Shown here piece by piece: positions 32,591 through 43,424 of a stretch of 64,000 nt of DNA (position 1 is the first letter of the stretch; every line of letters starts with the position of its first letter). A program made the translations under genes and the position numbers. The notes under the pieces were generated by a model. The model made no database searches. It was not told where the DNA came from and was given only the letters and a program-made list of their open reading frames with translations. This stretch comes from Dendrophyllia cribrosa (Eukaryota > Cnidaria > Anthozoa > Scleractinia > Dendrophylliidae), in contig JAJLRJ010000002.1 in assembly GCA_024195265.1 (NCBI GenBank), forward strand, positions 20,751,070 to 20,815,069. Direction: 5' to 3'.

Positions 32591-33373
32591 TCATCGAAAT
32601 AGCAAGAAAACATATGAACTAAAGTCAGTGAAAATATAAAGTCTCCGATCTTCTTGAAGACTCCGTAACTTCACTGGGTGTAGTTCAGTACATGTGAACA
32701 CAAGGACATCCGGGATATCCGTCTCATCTCGTCTTTCCGCAACGTTTGTCATTATGCTACTTAGCAAGGAAAACGGGTATTTTTTAGTGTTGCAGAAACT
32801 ACTGAAGCCGTTGTTCAAAAAGTGTAGAGCGCTATCCACCGGATAAAACACTATCCAGGGGATAACACAATGGATTTTGTTAAACACGAAGTTCCGGTAC
32901 AAAAGGAGCCTGGCCTGGCCATTCTCAACTCCAGTATTGAAAATCACGCGAAAAGCAACAAAAACTTTGGACTTGTTCTTCGTGCAATTTTCTATGCTGA
33001 TTGTTATTATAATTTCAACCCGTGAGGTATGTTTGAGCCTTTGACGTCACTTTCTCCCATTCGCAACCAAGCCTTGGAACAAGGTTGATTAATGGCAGCC
33101 GTAAATTCTCGGAAATAAGTGTTAAAATAAAATGACTTCTGATGTTCGTAATCGATTGAAATTTGGCAAGATGAGTAAGAAAGTATAATAGTTCACGAAA
33201 ATGTAAAACAATGAAAATCAAAAATTTGATCACAGGGGCACTCAGTTTAATTCACCCGAGTTTGTTATAGCCATTGAAGTCTGCAAGATTTCATAACCAG
33301 TCCCTCGCGGTAACGCTGCGGAAAGTAGAGAACTGTTCAACTTTTTCTGCGAATTGCAACACAGTTTTTTCTT
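32591..33373. other. Intergenic with short GGATA/TATCC repeats
   Basis: 32824-32868 carries GCGCTATCCACCGGATAAAACACTATCC-like text, a dispersed short repeat. The 118-codon minus-strand frame across it has no domain and is judged spurious. Confidence 0.45.
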
Positions 33374-33704
33374 GTGGGGGTGGGGGGGGGGGGAGGGGGG
33401 AATACTCCTCCACAATACCTATACGGGTATGTGCCGCCCAACCAGGTCGTGATTTTGGGACTCCTTATCTAGAACGGGGTATCCATTTTAGAGACGTTTC
33501 CTAGAACGGGGTAAAATATTTCGAACGCACGAAAGCTTCAAATTATCAGCAGCCATTTTTTCTAGAGCGGGGTATTAAAAATTAACCTAATTCTAGAACG
33601 GGGTATCACTTTGAGTTCAAATTCTTCCTAAGGCGGGGTTCAAATTTGGAGTCCCGGGCGGCACATACCCACCCAAAGCATACCCGAGTACCCCCTCTCC
33701 TCGG
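33374..33704. mobile_element. G-tract/C-tract-bounded TIR element E3
   Basis: Begins with a G-rich run, then ATACTCC and TATACGGGTATGTGCCGCCC. It ends GGGCGGCACATACCC...GAGTACCCCCTCTCC. The GGGTATGTGCCGCCC inverted repeat is perfect. The interior repeats CTAGAACGGGGTA five or so times. Same architecture as E1, E2, E5 and E6, with different internal words. Confidence 0.75.
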
Positions 33705-34133
33705 GTTTTTCCTTCCTTTCCATGGGTTGCGTGCAAGGAAAGCATATTTTAAAAGAAGTATTCGTGTTAAAAGTGTTAACCACTTTTTTTATTTCTTTTG
33801 TTCCCGCCTATTTTGGTCAGTTACAACGACTACTAATGGTACGTTACAAATTTTTGTCTGCCTGAAGTTTTTAAGTTTTTTCAAACGAGTAAGCACACGT
33901 TGCACATAAAAACAGAAAATTACATGAAAAGTTTAAACCATTCGATGTTTCTGATACTACTTCATTCGTTAGATGTTTTACTGCTCTCTGTCCAAGAAAA
34001 ATAAAACTGACAAGGAAGTTCAGAGTTTAGTTCAGTTCAAGGTATGCAATAAGTCAAAACAAAACGTTAGTAGCTACGTTGAAATGTACAATCTACATCA
34101 CAATCTACATGCGGGAAGTGCAAAGTCGAGTTT
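33705..34133. other. Downstream/3' UTR side of the secreted gene
   Basis: No coding sequence. It should contain the minus-strand 3' UTR of the gene ending at 34134. No clear polyadenylation signal was identified. Confidence 0.4.
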
Positions 34134-37100
34134 TTAGCGAACTCCAATAGCAGTGGCGTGAAAACCGTACTTGGTCCAGCGGTTACTGGAAGTGTAGCAA
34201 CCGCAGCCCCCAAAATGCAGCTCTGTCAGGAAGAAGAACTCGTTTGGCATCATACGATCGGGATGGGTAATGGGAATGGCCCTGGAACGCCAGTCCACGG
34301 CGACACCGGTTTTTTCGTAATTCCACCCGGCACCGTAGGCGCTGGGGGTTTGCAGATTGTGATTTGGCATGAACGCAAACAAGCTGTTGGGGTTTTTGTC
34401 ACAGTTTTTAAACTGGATCGTGTGCCCGTTAGATTTGAAGCCTTGAAAACTCTTAGTTCGCGCAGCTGATGCTGGAATGATGCCGAGGAAAATGTATTCG
34501 TTCATGAAGGCGTTCTTGGGTGTAGTGTAACCGGAGAAGCTGTTGACCAGAACCCCAAAATCTGTGTTGGTGAAAGATGGATGAGGCTGGATCAGAGTGT
34601 ATGACTCGCTGCGGTCAGCCTTTTTCTGCAACTTCAACAGGACATTTTTTTTGTCTCGGAATAGGGCTCTAACAATCAGCTCCGCATGTGGTCTTCTAGT
34701 GAGACTGCGGGGAAGGAAGGTGAAGCCACCGCCATGGATTGACATCTCACAGTACACCTCAATGGGTTCAATGTTTGGCAGAGGCTGTATCTTATATACC
34801 CCACTCACTGAGTTCGGCGCCAGGCCATAGCAGTCTCTGGGAAACTGACAAGAAAACGTACATCAATACAGTTTTTTACGCTTGTCACAGTGGTTTGCGT
34901 ATCCCCGTAATATGTTAACCCCTGTACACAAATCACTAGTCAAATGTGTATCTCTCGGTACCCTTTCAGGATACCCAAATCCCTAGAGATGTGTATCCCT
35001 TCACATGCGAACGCAACTGCGCGGGAAATTAAATACGTAAAGCCTATAAGATATGGATACCACAAAATATAGAAACCTTTTGAAACATGTTAAAAACCAC
35101 GAGTATCTACCCGGAGTTTCGAAACAACAAAAATTAATTTTGCGACGATGTGCCAGAAATTTCAAGTTTGACTTTGCGTTGTCTTTTATAAAATGCTACT
35201 CTTTTGTGGAAGATTAAATTGTAAAAAACGCAATTTAAAGGCGCTACCATTTCTTGAATATTTTATAACCGGTTACCAGCCGCAGCACTATAGGGGTTTT
35301 TCATATTTATGACCCATTTATTTAAGATAAGAAAACACAGTACAGTTGTCCATTGTGTGACCCACTTCTATTTTTGGTCATCAAGGGTTTGTACATCTGA
35401 CGCTGTTTTGACATAGAGCGTGTCATCTGATTTAATAGATAATTCTTGTTTTGCACATGACGTCATAAAATTAAAAAAATCTCAACTATATATACATTCT
35501 ACAAAGCTGTTTCTAACAAGCTATGTGATACCAGTGTTACAATCTTTCACAAAACGTTTCAGGTTATAACGATGTTTTGCTTCCGATTTGTAAAGGCTTG
35601 TATCACGCAATACGTCACATCATTTCAGATAAGCCGTGGAAATAAACAAAATTGAACGAATCGAAAGTTATTTTTGCATTATAGATGTTTTTAAGCCGAT
35701 TTAATGCAACTTATAGTGAATCCAATCTTTTGTGATGAGATGTTTGGTGTAATGAAAACTTTGAAGTTTTTGCCGCCATGTTGGTGCCCTAAGATGGCCG
35801 CTCCATACATTTTTACTAAAAATGTCTAATACTTGTTCGCGGGGGTTGATGTGATGACAGCTTTGACATGACAAATGATGGAAACTTTTTGCTTTATATC
35901 CTAATTATGCATGGTTCAATTCCTACAGTTACCATCCCCCCCGGACACACCCCCGGGGATTTGCCATTTTTTTCTTCACATGGCGTCCTAATCCCCACCC
36001 CCGGGCACAAAGAAAGAGGTAATTCCCCACCCCCGGGACACTCAACAGCAATCTGCACCGTCTCTCAAGAAGACAAAAATCATGATTTATTATATAAATC
36101 TACCGAACAGTTTACAAAATAGACATGGACTGGACTAGACTCGTATGGTTACAAAGATCAGGATGCATCTCGTCCATTGTTTTTCTTCCTTGCTCGCGTT
36201 TCTTTGGCTTTCATCGCTTCTCTCTTGCGGTCCCGGGGGGGTACTCAACAAAGTTTTGTACGGGGATGCTCCGCCTCGAGGTCCAAACCCTTACCCTTTC
36301 ATATACCGTTTTTGACAGAAAAGGTACCCCTTTCATATACCTTTCATTGAAAATGGTACCCCTTTCATATACCTTTCGTTGAAAATGGTACCCCTTTCAT
36401 ATAGCCTTTGCTTGCGTCTGTTTGATATATTTTGAAAGGCCCTTTTTATAATACTTAAATGGCAGTTTTCCCTACCTTTTTTATGCTTCAACTCGTGTTT
36501 TCGCTACCATTTCCTATTCTTCGTGAAATCCCTACCCTTTCACATACTTCAACTCGTGAAATCCCGACCCTTTCACATACCTCTAGCCTAAAAAAGGTAC
36601 CCCTTTCGGGCGGAGCATCCCCGTATAGCCCATTATAGGGAGTACTCCCCCCCCCCCCCCCCCCAGGGCTTGCAGTTGTTGTACTGAGGATGTGATCTTC
36701 CCAACACTTCACATAATCCAGTGACAGGCAACACTCCTTCAAATACAGGCTTTAATTTTGCCAAATTATTTTTTTCCAGCCAATAACTAACAAATAATAA
36801 GGATTTCCCAGCAAAGAAGTCCGCTTGTTGAATCATGTCGTCCGCCGTGTGCTTCGACGCCCCCATAATTCCTTGCGCACCTAGATTATCCCCACCCCCT
36901 ACCCCCGGGACAAGACAACTTGCAAAATTCCCCACCCCCGGGCCACTCGGGCCGACTTTGTCCCGGGGGTTGCCCGGGGGGGGGGGGGGGGATGGTAACT
37001 GTAGGAATTGAACCATGCATTAGTGCTTTGCTAAGTCGTGATTTAAAATAAAGCGTGGTTAGCCTAAATCACGATACACGCTGGATGCAACCAAGAAGAT

Positions 37101-38103
37101 CAAATTGTTAAAGGTCAATAGATGTTTATAATGGTCGGATGTCGGCTTTCGCAGAATTTAGTCTGACTAGAAGTTGTGGAATGATCTTTGCGTGATTCAG
37201 GTCTCGTGTAAAACACGATTCAGGTCTCGTGTTTTACACGAGACCTAAATCACGCAAAGATCATTCCACAACTTCTACTCAGACTAAATTCTGCGAAAGC
37301 CGACACCTCGACCATTATAAACATCTAAACCTGTAAATATTTTGTTCTTTTGAGACATGAAATTGATGAAAAATTGACAGCCGCGTGAGTTAAGAAAATC
37401 ATTGCTACCCACCGCAGCTGACCTAATAGAGTTGGCCATCGACATAGCTACAGTAGACCTACTGGTAGTAGGGTTGACTTCAACTTAGAAACTATAATGG
37501 TAGACCCGAAATATTTAGTAGCGTGCAGTACATACATGTTCCCCAAAGGGAGCCTATTTTTATACAGCAAAGTATTAGCCAGGGAATCACATCTTATCTA
37601 TAAAGGTAACAGTTTAGAGCCACACGGCATGGACAAACGTGATGAAATGTACTACTTTTTGTTTTTGATTTTATTTCCGATTTCGTCATATCCTGTCCTT
37701 AATTCTTCTATATTGCGAAATTCTCCTTGTTCAGTTATAACATCGTATGAGATGATTGTAAATGTAGTAACATCTTATACCTGAAGAAGGCTGGTCTGAC
37801 CAGCTGAAATATTGTACTTAACAAAATATACGCTGTTTTCAGCTTTTACTATTTTTATATAGGCTTTCCACTAATTCATAAGGACTTCGATGTTAAGAAA
37901 CTCGGAGAGTCTGTAAAGTAGCAAAGTTACTGTGATTTCTAAAGTCAATAATGTTGTATTATAAAAAGAAATGTGAATGAAAAAAAAAGTCTAAAATACG
38001 AAATCCTTACTATCTTTTCCTGGCAGTTGCAACAACCATAAATACAAGCCGTGTTCCACTGCATTACTATACACAGAACGATAAGGAAAATCGAGGACTG
38101 CAT
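34134..38103 (-). CDS. Secreted protein of a cnidarian-type family, two exons
   Basis: Exon 1 is 38103-38011: MQSSIFLIVLCIVMQW, a clear signal peptide, then a Cys-rich IYGCCNCQEKI. Exon 2 is 34844-34134: FPRDCYGLAPNS to GVR and the stop. Donor ATA/GTAAGG and acceptor CTTGTCAG/TTT are both phase 0. The join gives 267 residues. Exon 2 opens like a fibrinogen-C entry (GVYKIQPLPN...VYCEMSIHGGGFTF) but then follows a different pattern (GYTTPKNAFMNEYIFLGI, FKNCDKNPNSLFAF, LHFGGCGCYTSS). I recall similar uncharacterised secreted proteins in anthozoans; function unknown. An additional exon inside the 3.2-kb intron is possible. Exon 2 is certain as coding; the pairing with exon 1 is inferred. Confidence 0.72.
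34845..35906 (-). other. Intron, 3' part, nothing coding seen
   Basis: A/T-rich intron of the secreted gene with no repeat family recognised. Confidence 0.45.
35907..37020. mobile_element. G-tract/C-tract-bounded TIR element E4, host of a nested element
   Basis: 30-bp perfect TIRs, ATGCATGGTTCAATTCCTAC... at 35907-35936 and the inverse at 36991-37020. Each is followed inward by a C-run or G-run. Subterminal CCCCACCCCCGGG words repeat on both sides. E5 (36231-36664) is inserted within it. The minus strand of the right half has an open protein-like stretch (GIMGASKHTADDMIQQ... FVSYWLEKNNLAKLKPVFEG). After E5 this resumes as REAMKAKETRARKKNN and a stop. This may be a captured or element-encoded coding fragment. 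It lies in the intron of the secreted gene. Confidence 0.75.
36231..36664. mobile_element. G-tract/C-tract-bounded TIR element E5 nested in E4
   Basis: Reverse-orientation copy of E2, with GGGGATGCTCCGCC near 36262 and GGGCGGAGCATCCCC at 36608-36622. Chains of GGTACCCCTTTCATATAC words fill the inside. Flanks are TCCCGGGGGGGTACTCAACA and GGGAGTACTCC + C-run. Confidence 0.8.
37121..37325. repeat. ~95-bp-arm palindrome in intron
   Basis: GATGTTTATAATGGTCG...GCAGAATTTAGTCTGA pairs with TCAGACTAAATTCTGC...CGACCATTATAAACATC. The central part repeats GATTCAGGTCTCGTGT on both strands. Near-perfect arms suggest a young foldback element or a palindromic duplication. Confidence 0.88.
37326..38010 (-). 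other. Intron, 5' part, with hammerhead-like motif
   Basis: 37781-37815 on the plus strand reads CTGAAGA - GGCTGGTCTGACCAGC - TGAAATATTG. The rest shows no coding signal. The plus-strand frame at 37497-37784 is judged spurious. Confidence 0.4.
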
Positions 38104-38440
38104 CTGCAAATTGAAATAGAAAAAGTTTAAAGCACAGCTCATTGTACATCCAAGATTAAACGTCAATAAAATCAATTCGTGAAATCTCTTTTTCTACCCC
38201 GTGGCACTCCCAATTTGAACTCTACTTCATAGATTTACTTGACAGTTCCATAAAGTTCACAATAAGCTTTATAGTAGCGGTTCAATTTCAACGTAGTTGC
38301 GATAGTTGTGACGATAGTTGTAATTGACTGAGTTGTGGGTTCGAACTGAAAGCGATAATTGAAAAATACATTCTAACTTACAATAACTATAAAACATGCG
38401 AATATAACATTAACCAACATAATAACTAAAGCGGCATCAT
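38104..38440. other. Putative promoter/5' UTR side of secreted gene
   Basis: Upstream (to the right) of the ATG at 38103. No recognisable core promoter motif is assigned and no other feature is seen. Confidence 0.3.
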
Positions 38441-38724
38441 AGAGCAGTTTTCAATTGAGTGTCGAAAGTAATTACACAATTGCTTTGGTTTTGCATTGCT
38501 ACGCTTTGTGATTGGCTAAAAAATCTCGCGCCACTTTCTCGACCAATCAGAAGTAAAACCAAAACCAATCGTGACTTGCTCGCACGCGTTTTCCCGCGCT
38601 TGGCGCCGCCGACATGTAATTGCTTCGAGCTGTGATTGGTTCATTGGATTGTTTACGACTGCTGTGATTGGTCAGAGTAATTACTTTGGTTTTGGTTTTA
38701 CGACACTCAATTGAAAACTGCTCT
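38441..38724. mobile_element. MITE with perfect 24-bp TIRs, CCAAT-rich
   Basis: AGAGCAGTTTTCAATTGAGT... at 38441-38464 and its exact inverse at 38701-38724. The interior has several GATTGG/CCAATC words. Diverged relatives lie at 4138-4409, about 47148-47415 and 55527-55793. No coding capacity. Confidence 0.9.
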
Positions 38725-40000
38725 AACATGCAAAAAATAGATCCGATAACTAATACTTAGAACTAATTGACCGAGACAATAACATTTAACTCACAGCACG
38801 AATAACACTATTAAGATGAAATTATCGTAGCAATCTTGCGTTGAATAGAACTAATCAACACTGAGCAGAAATGAATCATGACTTGGATAAATCTCGTCAA
38901 TCCTTTTGCAATAGTAATGACAATAATCTTGCTCAGTCGATTCCAGCTTGCAATTAAATTGTCCTCTTGAAGTTTCAAAGACTAGCTTAGTTAATAGTTG
39001 CGTCGACGAAGGAGACGCTTCCTAATCTTGTCGGCTAGGCGGAACGAATCGAGAAAATCTGTGCCATCTTGAAACGTCACAATAGTATCCAGCATACCCA
39101 GCGCGTGGAAATCAGGCATCATCCTGGGGAGCTTGGGGTTCCGAAATGTCACATGTGAATAATCTATTTGTCTTGATTTAGTTTCGGATATTTTCCCGGT
39201 TTTGGAATCGTACGGCTTAATATTTCAATGCCTACTAAAAGTACACAGTAGAAAAATTGGACGAAGGTTCTTCTCCGGACCAAGTAAGTTGTTGGGTCTC
39301 TTTGGAATCAAGCAAGAAGTTATCGGATTTTCCTCGCTAACGTTCTGGTATGTTTTGAATGTTCTATCTTGATTTTGCTGTGGTTCTCTGCCTGATTTGG
39401 GAAGCTTTCACCTAAATACCGACGTCGTTCTTTGCGATGTTCTACGGTACGGTGCAATTCGCTGTATGTCTTGTAGCAATAATTCACTGACCGGCCGCGC
39501 CAGGCGAACGCAGATTAACTTTACATTGCTCGAAATTGCGCCTGTATCGGGCGCCGTGTTTGCGACTAAAGATTTTGCAGTTTTGTGACTAAAATTTGTC
39601 TAGCTAATAAAGGAATTATATTCAACAGTCTTGTGTCTTACTTGCAACTGGTAGTTGTAATTTTATCCGAAAAATCCTGCGAAATTCACGTTGAATGTTG
39701 CGTGACTTAATCGTCGATTTCATGCTCCATTAACGCGGTGTTCAAGAAGTTTATCACGGGAGCACTTTTTCAGGCTTTCTCAGAAATTTCCCATTTCCGG
39801 TTCCGGTATTAGTACACTGTACTGAGGAGTATGATTTCAGAATCGGAGAAATAACCGAAATGAAATCAAGACAAATATACTATTTATATGTCGGAAAAAT
39901 CTGAGACCTTTCGGAGTACACAGCACGGCAGGATTTTGCCCGATCCCACGGCGATAGCGTGAATTTGTTTGATGTCGGCCCGACGTTTTTGCCTGCGTGA
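38725..40000. other. Intergenic, nothing supported
   Basis: One 63-codon plus-strand frame (39397-39588) has no recognisable domain, signal peptide or splice context. I leave it uncalled. Confidence 0.4.
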
Positions 40001-41196
40001 CCCCGGGGGGGGGGGTACTTCCTAGTAATGGGCTAATGGGGATGTGCCGCTGGATGGGGTCGCATTTTCACGACTGGATTGACTATAATGGGATTGCATT
40101 TTCAGTAGAGTTACTAGAATGGGGTCGCATAATTGTCCGGATTTTTTGGGGTACGAAAATTCTGGCAAGTATTTTTTTGGGTAGTTTTAGTTTAGCAGGG
40201 ATTACAAAAAATGGGAAGATTCGCGGTAAAAACATTGTTACCGTACTTAATAATTGTTGTTTTAATATTTAACAATCGGCTCGCATTACAATTCAATCAC
40301 AACTAAACATTAACTGAGTTGCACAATAATCCAGGACAAAGTCCAACACGTTTTCTATTCCTCTGCGTTGTCGTCCATCGAAGTTAGTACAACTTGAATA
40401 TCTTTTTGCTGTAGTGACCGCTTGATCCCTTTCGCTTGGGACTTGCTTGCTTTTAATGTGAGATTTACAGGAACATTTATTCTGCCCCCAATACGCCAGC
40501 GACCAACTTCTAAGGCTTTAAATATTTCAGTTGCTACGCCTAACGACTAAAATTTGGCTAGCTAACGTTTTACGGTTAACGCCATTGAAACTCTCCATTG
40601 AGACCTCCGTAGGTGGATACAGCTCACTTAGGTTTAGTTGGAGGTTTTTTAAAACACAACTAAGGAGTTGTTTAGCTTTCTTCGTACCAGATTTCGTGCT
40701 TTTTAAAATGATGAAACAGTAGAATTTTCGCGTACAATTTGATTACGTCTTTAAAACATGTTCCTCGAGTCTTGCTGTTTTGAAAATACTGTTGATAAGT
40801 ACTGAGATAAATCAGTATTACCAATTGGGAGCATGAATTACAATGTTCCAGTTACAGAAGAATCTAGCACTTCACCTATTTATGACGGAACGCTTGTAAA
40901 TAATTTCGGTAAACAAATGTACCAGAAGGTTTGTAGGTGAAGAGTAAAGTCTTCTACATTTAATAAATGTGTCAATTCATTTGAGGATGACCTACTGTAG
41001 ACTGAAAGGGTTCCAAACTCAAGGTTGATTGCTAAACAGAAAGTGACTAAGTTGGGATTGCGAAATTTACATTTACTCAAAAGTGACTAAGATGGGGTCT
41101 ATAATTGGCCACAGAATAGACTATAATGGGGTAGGGGCTCTGAGAGGCCAGCGGCACATACCCAGCAAAAGTTGACCCAAGTACCCCCCCCGGGGC
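40001..41196. mobile_element. G-tract/C-tract-bounded TIR element E6 (long form)
   Basis: Starts CCCC + G-run + TACTT and GGGGATGTGCCGCTGG, and ends CCAGCGGCACATACCC...AAGTACCCCCCCCGGGGC. Both ends carry ATGGGGTCGCA / GACTATAATGGGGT words. The middle, 40367-40830, has on the minus strand several short open protein-like stretches in different frames (MLPIGNTDLSQYLS, KKAKQLLSCVLKNLQ, VATEIFKALEVGRW...MDDNAEE-stop). These may be a decayed coding passenger. At ~1.2 kb it is the longest family member here. Confidence 0.7.
40367..40830 (-). pseudogene. Possible decayed coding passenger inside E6
   Basis: The last piece, 40547-40367, is open for about 60 codons after TTTTAG: VATEIFKALEVGRWRIGGR, then VNLTLKASKSQAKGIKRSLQ, to a stop after DDNAEE. 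A preceding piece (about 40700-40550) reads GTKKAKQLLSCVLKNLQLN in another frame. I do not recognise the protein. Open frames of this size occur by chance, and a short plus-strand frame of similar quality exists at 40834-40940, so this is tentative. Confidence 0.25.
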
Positions 41197-41699
41197 GTGA
41201 CATATCTCGCGACATAGCCCTTTTCAACAGTGGCTGAACTAATTCATGAAACTGAGGTACTAGGTCAAGACGAGGTGCCACGGGATAAGGAGACGCACTA
41301 TAATCTATGATTACTACTAGCAGTATAAGAATAAAGACTTACTTTGGTTGACGACTCGCACCAAAAGGCAGCAAAAGACAACGATAATAGCGCTAGCAGA
41401 TATCCTATGATAGCAGCACTGAACGGTAGCGGAATAACTTCTGATTTTACTCTTGCTGCGTGCCGTCTTTTATCACGAATTAGTACGTGCACATGCTTAG
41501 GGCGTTAACTAAACGTAGTTCCTACGCTAAAGCGCATTTCCTAGAAGTAAAACCTGCAACATGAGATATTAAAGCGTTAAGAATACAAATTATTCTTGGA
41601 AAATTTTATCTAAAACATAATGTAAAGCTATATATTATCATCAGGAACTTACGTAGCAAAGCGGAATTAACGCAGGCGTTTTGAAACTAACAGGGCGAA
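41197..41699. other. Intergenic with one doubtful exon-like segment
   Basis: On the minus strand, 41490-41343 is open with a hydrophobic stretch (FSAAIIGYLLALLSLSFAAF) ending at AAA/GTAAGT, a consensus donor. It has no usable ATG in frame and no partner exon was found. Listed only as a possibility. Confidence 0.25.
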
Positions 41700-41765
41700 G
41701 GGGGATGGTGGGGCGGGGGGTGGGATGGGGGGGGGGGTGGGATGGGGGGGGGGGGGGGGGTGTTT
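41700..41765. repeat. G-rich low-complexity tract
   Basis: Nearly pure G with scattered T/A/C, containing GGGTGGGATGGGG. Runs of this kind can form G-quadruplexes. It is followed by TTTGCGGCACCC, similar to the GTGCCGC core of the TIR family, but no matching right end was found. Confidence 0.85.
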
Positions 41766-42339
41766 GCGGCACCCATATAAAATTGACGGGGGTGATCGTC
41801 AGAAATTTTAAAAGGGACCCCTAAGAGGCACCAATTCTTTCTGAAAAGTTGTTCCTGTCAGCACATTTTTCTGCCCAAAAGATATCAGCATTACTCTGCA
41901 GTGGTCATTTTCGATTCAACATCCTTAGTGGCCAAACCACGAATTTTAACCCCTAAAATGTAAGACGATCACCCCGTCACTTTTATAACAACAACAACAA
42001 CAACAACAACAAGTAGCTTTACTGTTTTCTGCGAAACAAGGTGTTTAGATAGCTTTGTCCCAGCACAGGAAGGAATTCATCTTTTCGGCGTTAGATTTCA
42101 TGTGTACTGAGTGTTATGTTACTTTTAATGACAACAAACCGCGAAAGTTCGGACATCCGTTCTAACCCACGTACTACAATTGTACATTTCAAGTTCCCGT
42201 TTTAAAACATATATATTTTCCATCGCTTTAAATCTTTGAAAATCGAATAGTTTTAGGTTCAAAATTTCAAGGTTCGAAGTCACCGCTTAGTTAGTGTCGT
42301 AATCAGTGGAGCGGTATAAAATTAAATGGTTTCCTGGAA
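41766..42339. other. Intergenic with AAC microsatellite
   Basis: 41988-42012 is an ACA/AAC trinucleotide run. Nothing else is recognised. Confidence 0.6.
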
Positions 42340-42344
42340 AATCA

Positions 42345-42417
42345 GGATCGGGGATCGGGGATCGGGGATCGAGGATCGAGGATCGAGGATCGAGGATCGC
42401 GGATCTGGAATCGGGGA
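42345..42417. repeat. 8-bp tandem repeat, GGATCGGG/GGATCGAG
   Basis: About nine units, first GGATCGGG then GGATCGAG, then degraded. Plus- and minus-strand frames over it give repetitive peptides and are not genes. Confidence 0.95.
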
Positions 42418-43342
42418 TAACTGGTGTTATAAAGAAGGACAGGCTAAACACGACTCCCACTCGTCGCAAAAAGTATTTTAAAAGCCTAAAGTGTAAAGCT
42501 TTCCCAGTAAGACTTCAGAGAGGATCGCGCCTTTAGATCACAGTTGAGAACTTGTTCTTTTCGATGATATAAACCTTTTGATCTCGGCGGATTATCTCTC
42601 AGATTGATAGGAGGGTTCATGCTGTCCAGAGCCGTTAGAATTATTTTATTTCTTTATGCCGTTATTCGGTGCTAGCTCTATTGGCATACATTGTGGTTTC
42701 TGTGGCTCACTTTTGTTGCAAGATAAATACTTATCGGCTAAAGTTTGTTATCGCTTTGAAAGTGCTAGGATCGTTTAATTTCTCAGGCCGTGATTAAATG
42801 TCTAAAGTCTGCGGCGTGCAAGACTTGAGAGAAAGTGTTTCCGGTATCACGGATGTGGACGTCTTAGATCCGACTCTCAAAAAGCCGTAGTGACCGTAGT
42901 CTATAATTCCACTGCAGTGAAATCATGAATTCTTGCAATAATTTTTAGCGCCTAAGTTAGTTCTGTAGTTGAGTAGTGTGTCTCAGTGGAGCTCCTAGCT
43001 CCTAGCTAGAGAATTTTCATCTCTTGTGTTCCGTAAGTGTTTGATTTGAGTGCTATTTATAACCAAATGTTGAAAAAATTACGGCGGTAATTTAGTCTGC
43101 AGAGTTGGCGGTACTACACGCACTTGTGAAAAGATTTGTTGGCGGCGCCGCGAGTTAAAGTTTGTCCTCGCGCGAACACTGACCTCTCGCTCGCAGACAC
43201 GGGATTATTTTGATGTAGTCTCGTCTGTTTATCTGGTTTTTATTGTTATAAGCTGTCCAACATTGTCAATACTAATGACTGCGGCGGAACACAAGCGACA
43301 CCTTAGGTGCCAAACCACAAGGTTATATTACTGCTACTGTTG
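42418..43342. other. Intergenic, nothing supported
   Basis: No coding, TIR or tandem structure recognised up to the palindrome at 43343. Confidence 0.4.
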
Positions 43343-43395
43343 TATGCAAATTAGGCTATGGGGAGATTGAATCTCCCCATAGCCTAATTTGCATA
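43343..43395. repeat. Perfect 26-bp palindrome with 1-nt spacer
   Basis: TATGCAAATTAGGCTATGGG... and its exact inverse around G at 43369. It sits about 30 bp before the second ~92-bp array, close to where the second copy of the large duplication begins. Confidence 0.92.
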
Positions 43396-43424
43396 TATCT
43401 TTTTTGAAGGAAAAGCTCCTCATC

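Noticed and set aside
32591..32947. 118-codon minus-strand frame
   Set aside because: It crosses a dispersed short repeat and has no domain, signal peptide or splice support.
34158..34469. Plus-strand frame opposite the secreted gene
   Set aside because: Shadow of the coding exon on the minus strand.
41343..41490. Signal-peptide-like exon with GTAAGT donor
   Set aside because: No ATG in frame and no partner exon found. Kept only as a low-confidence note.
42287..42536. Frames with repeated Asp-Arg-Gly-Ser peptides
   Set aside because: Produced by the 8-bp tandem repeat at 42345-42417 on both strands.
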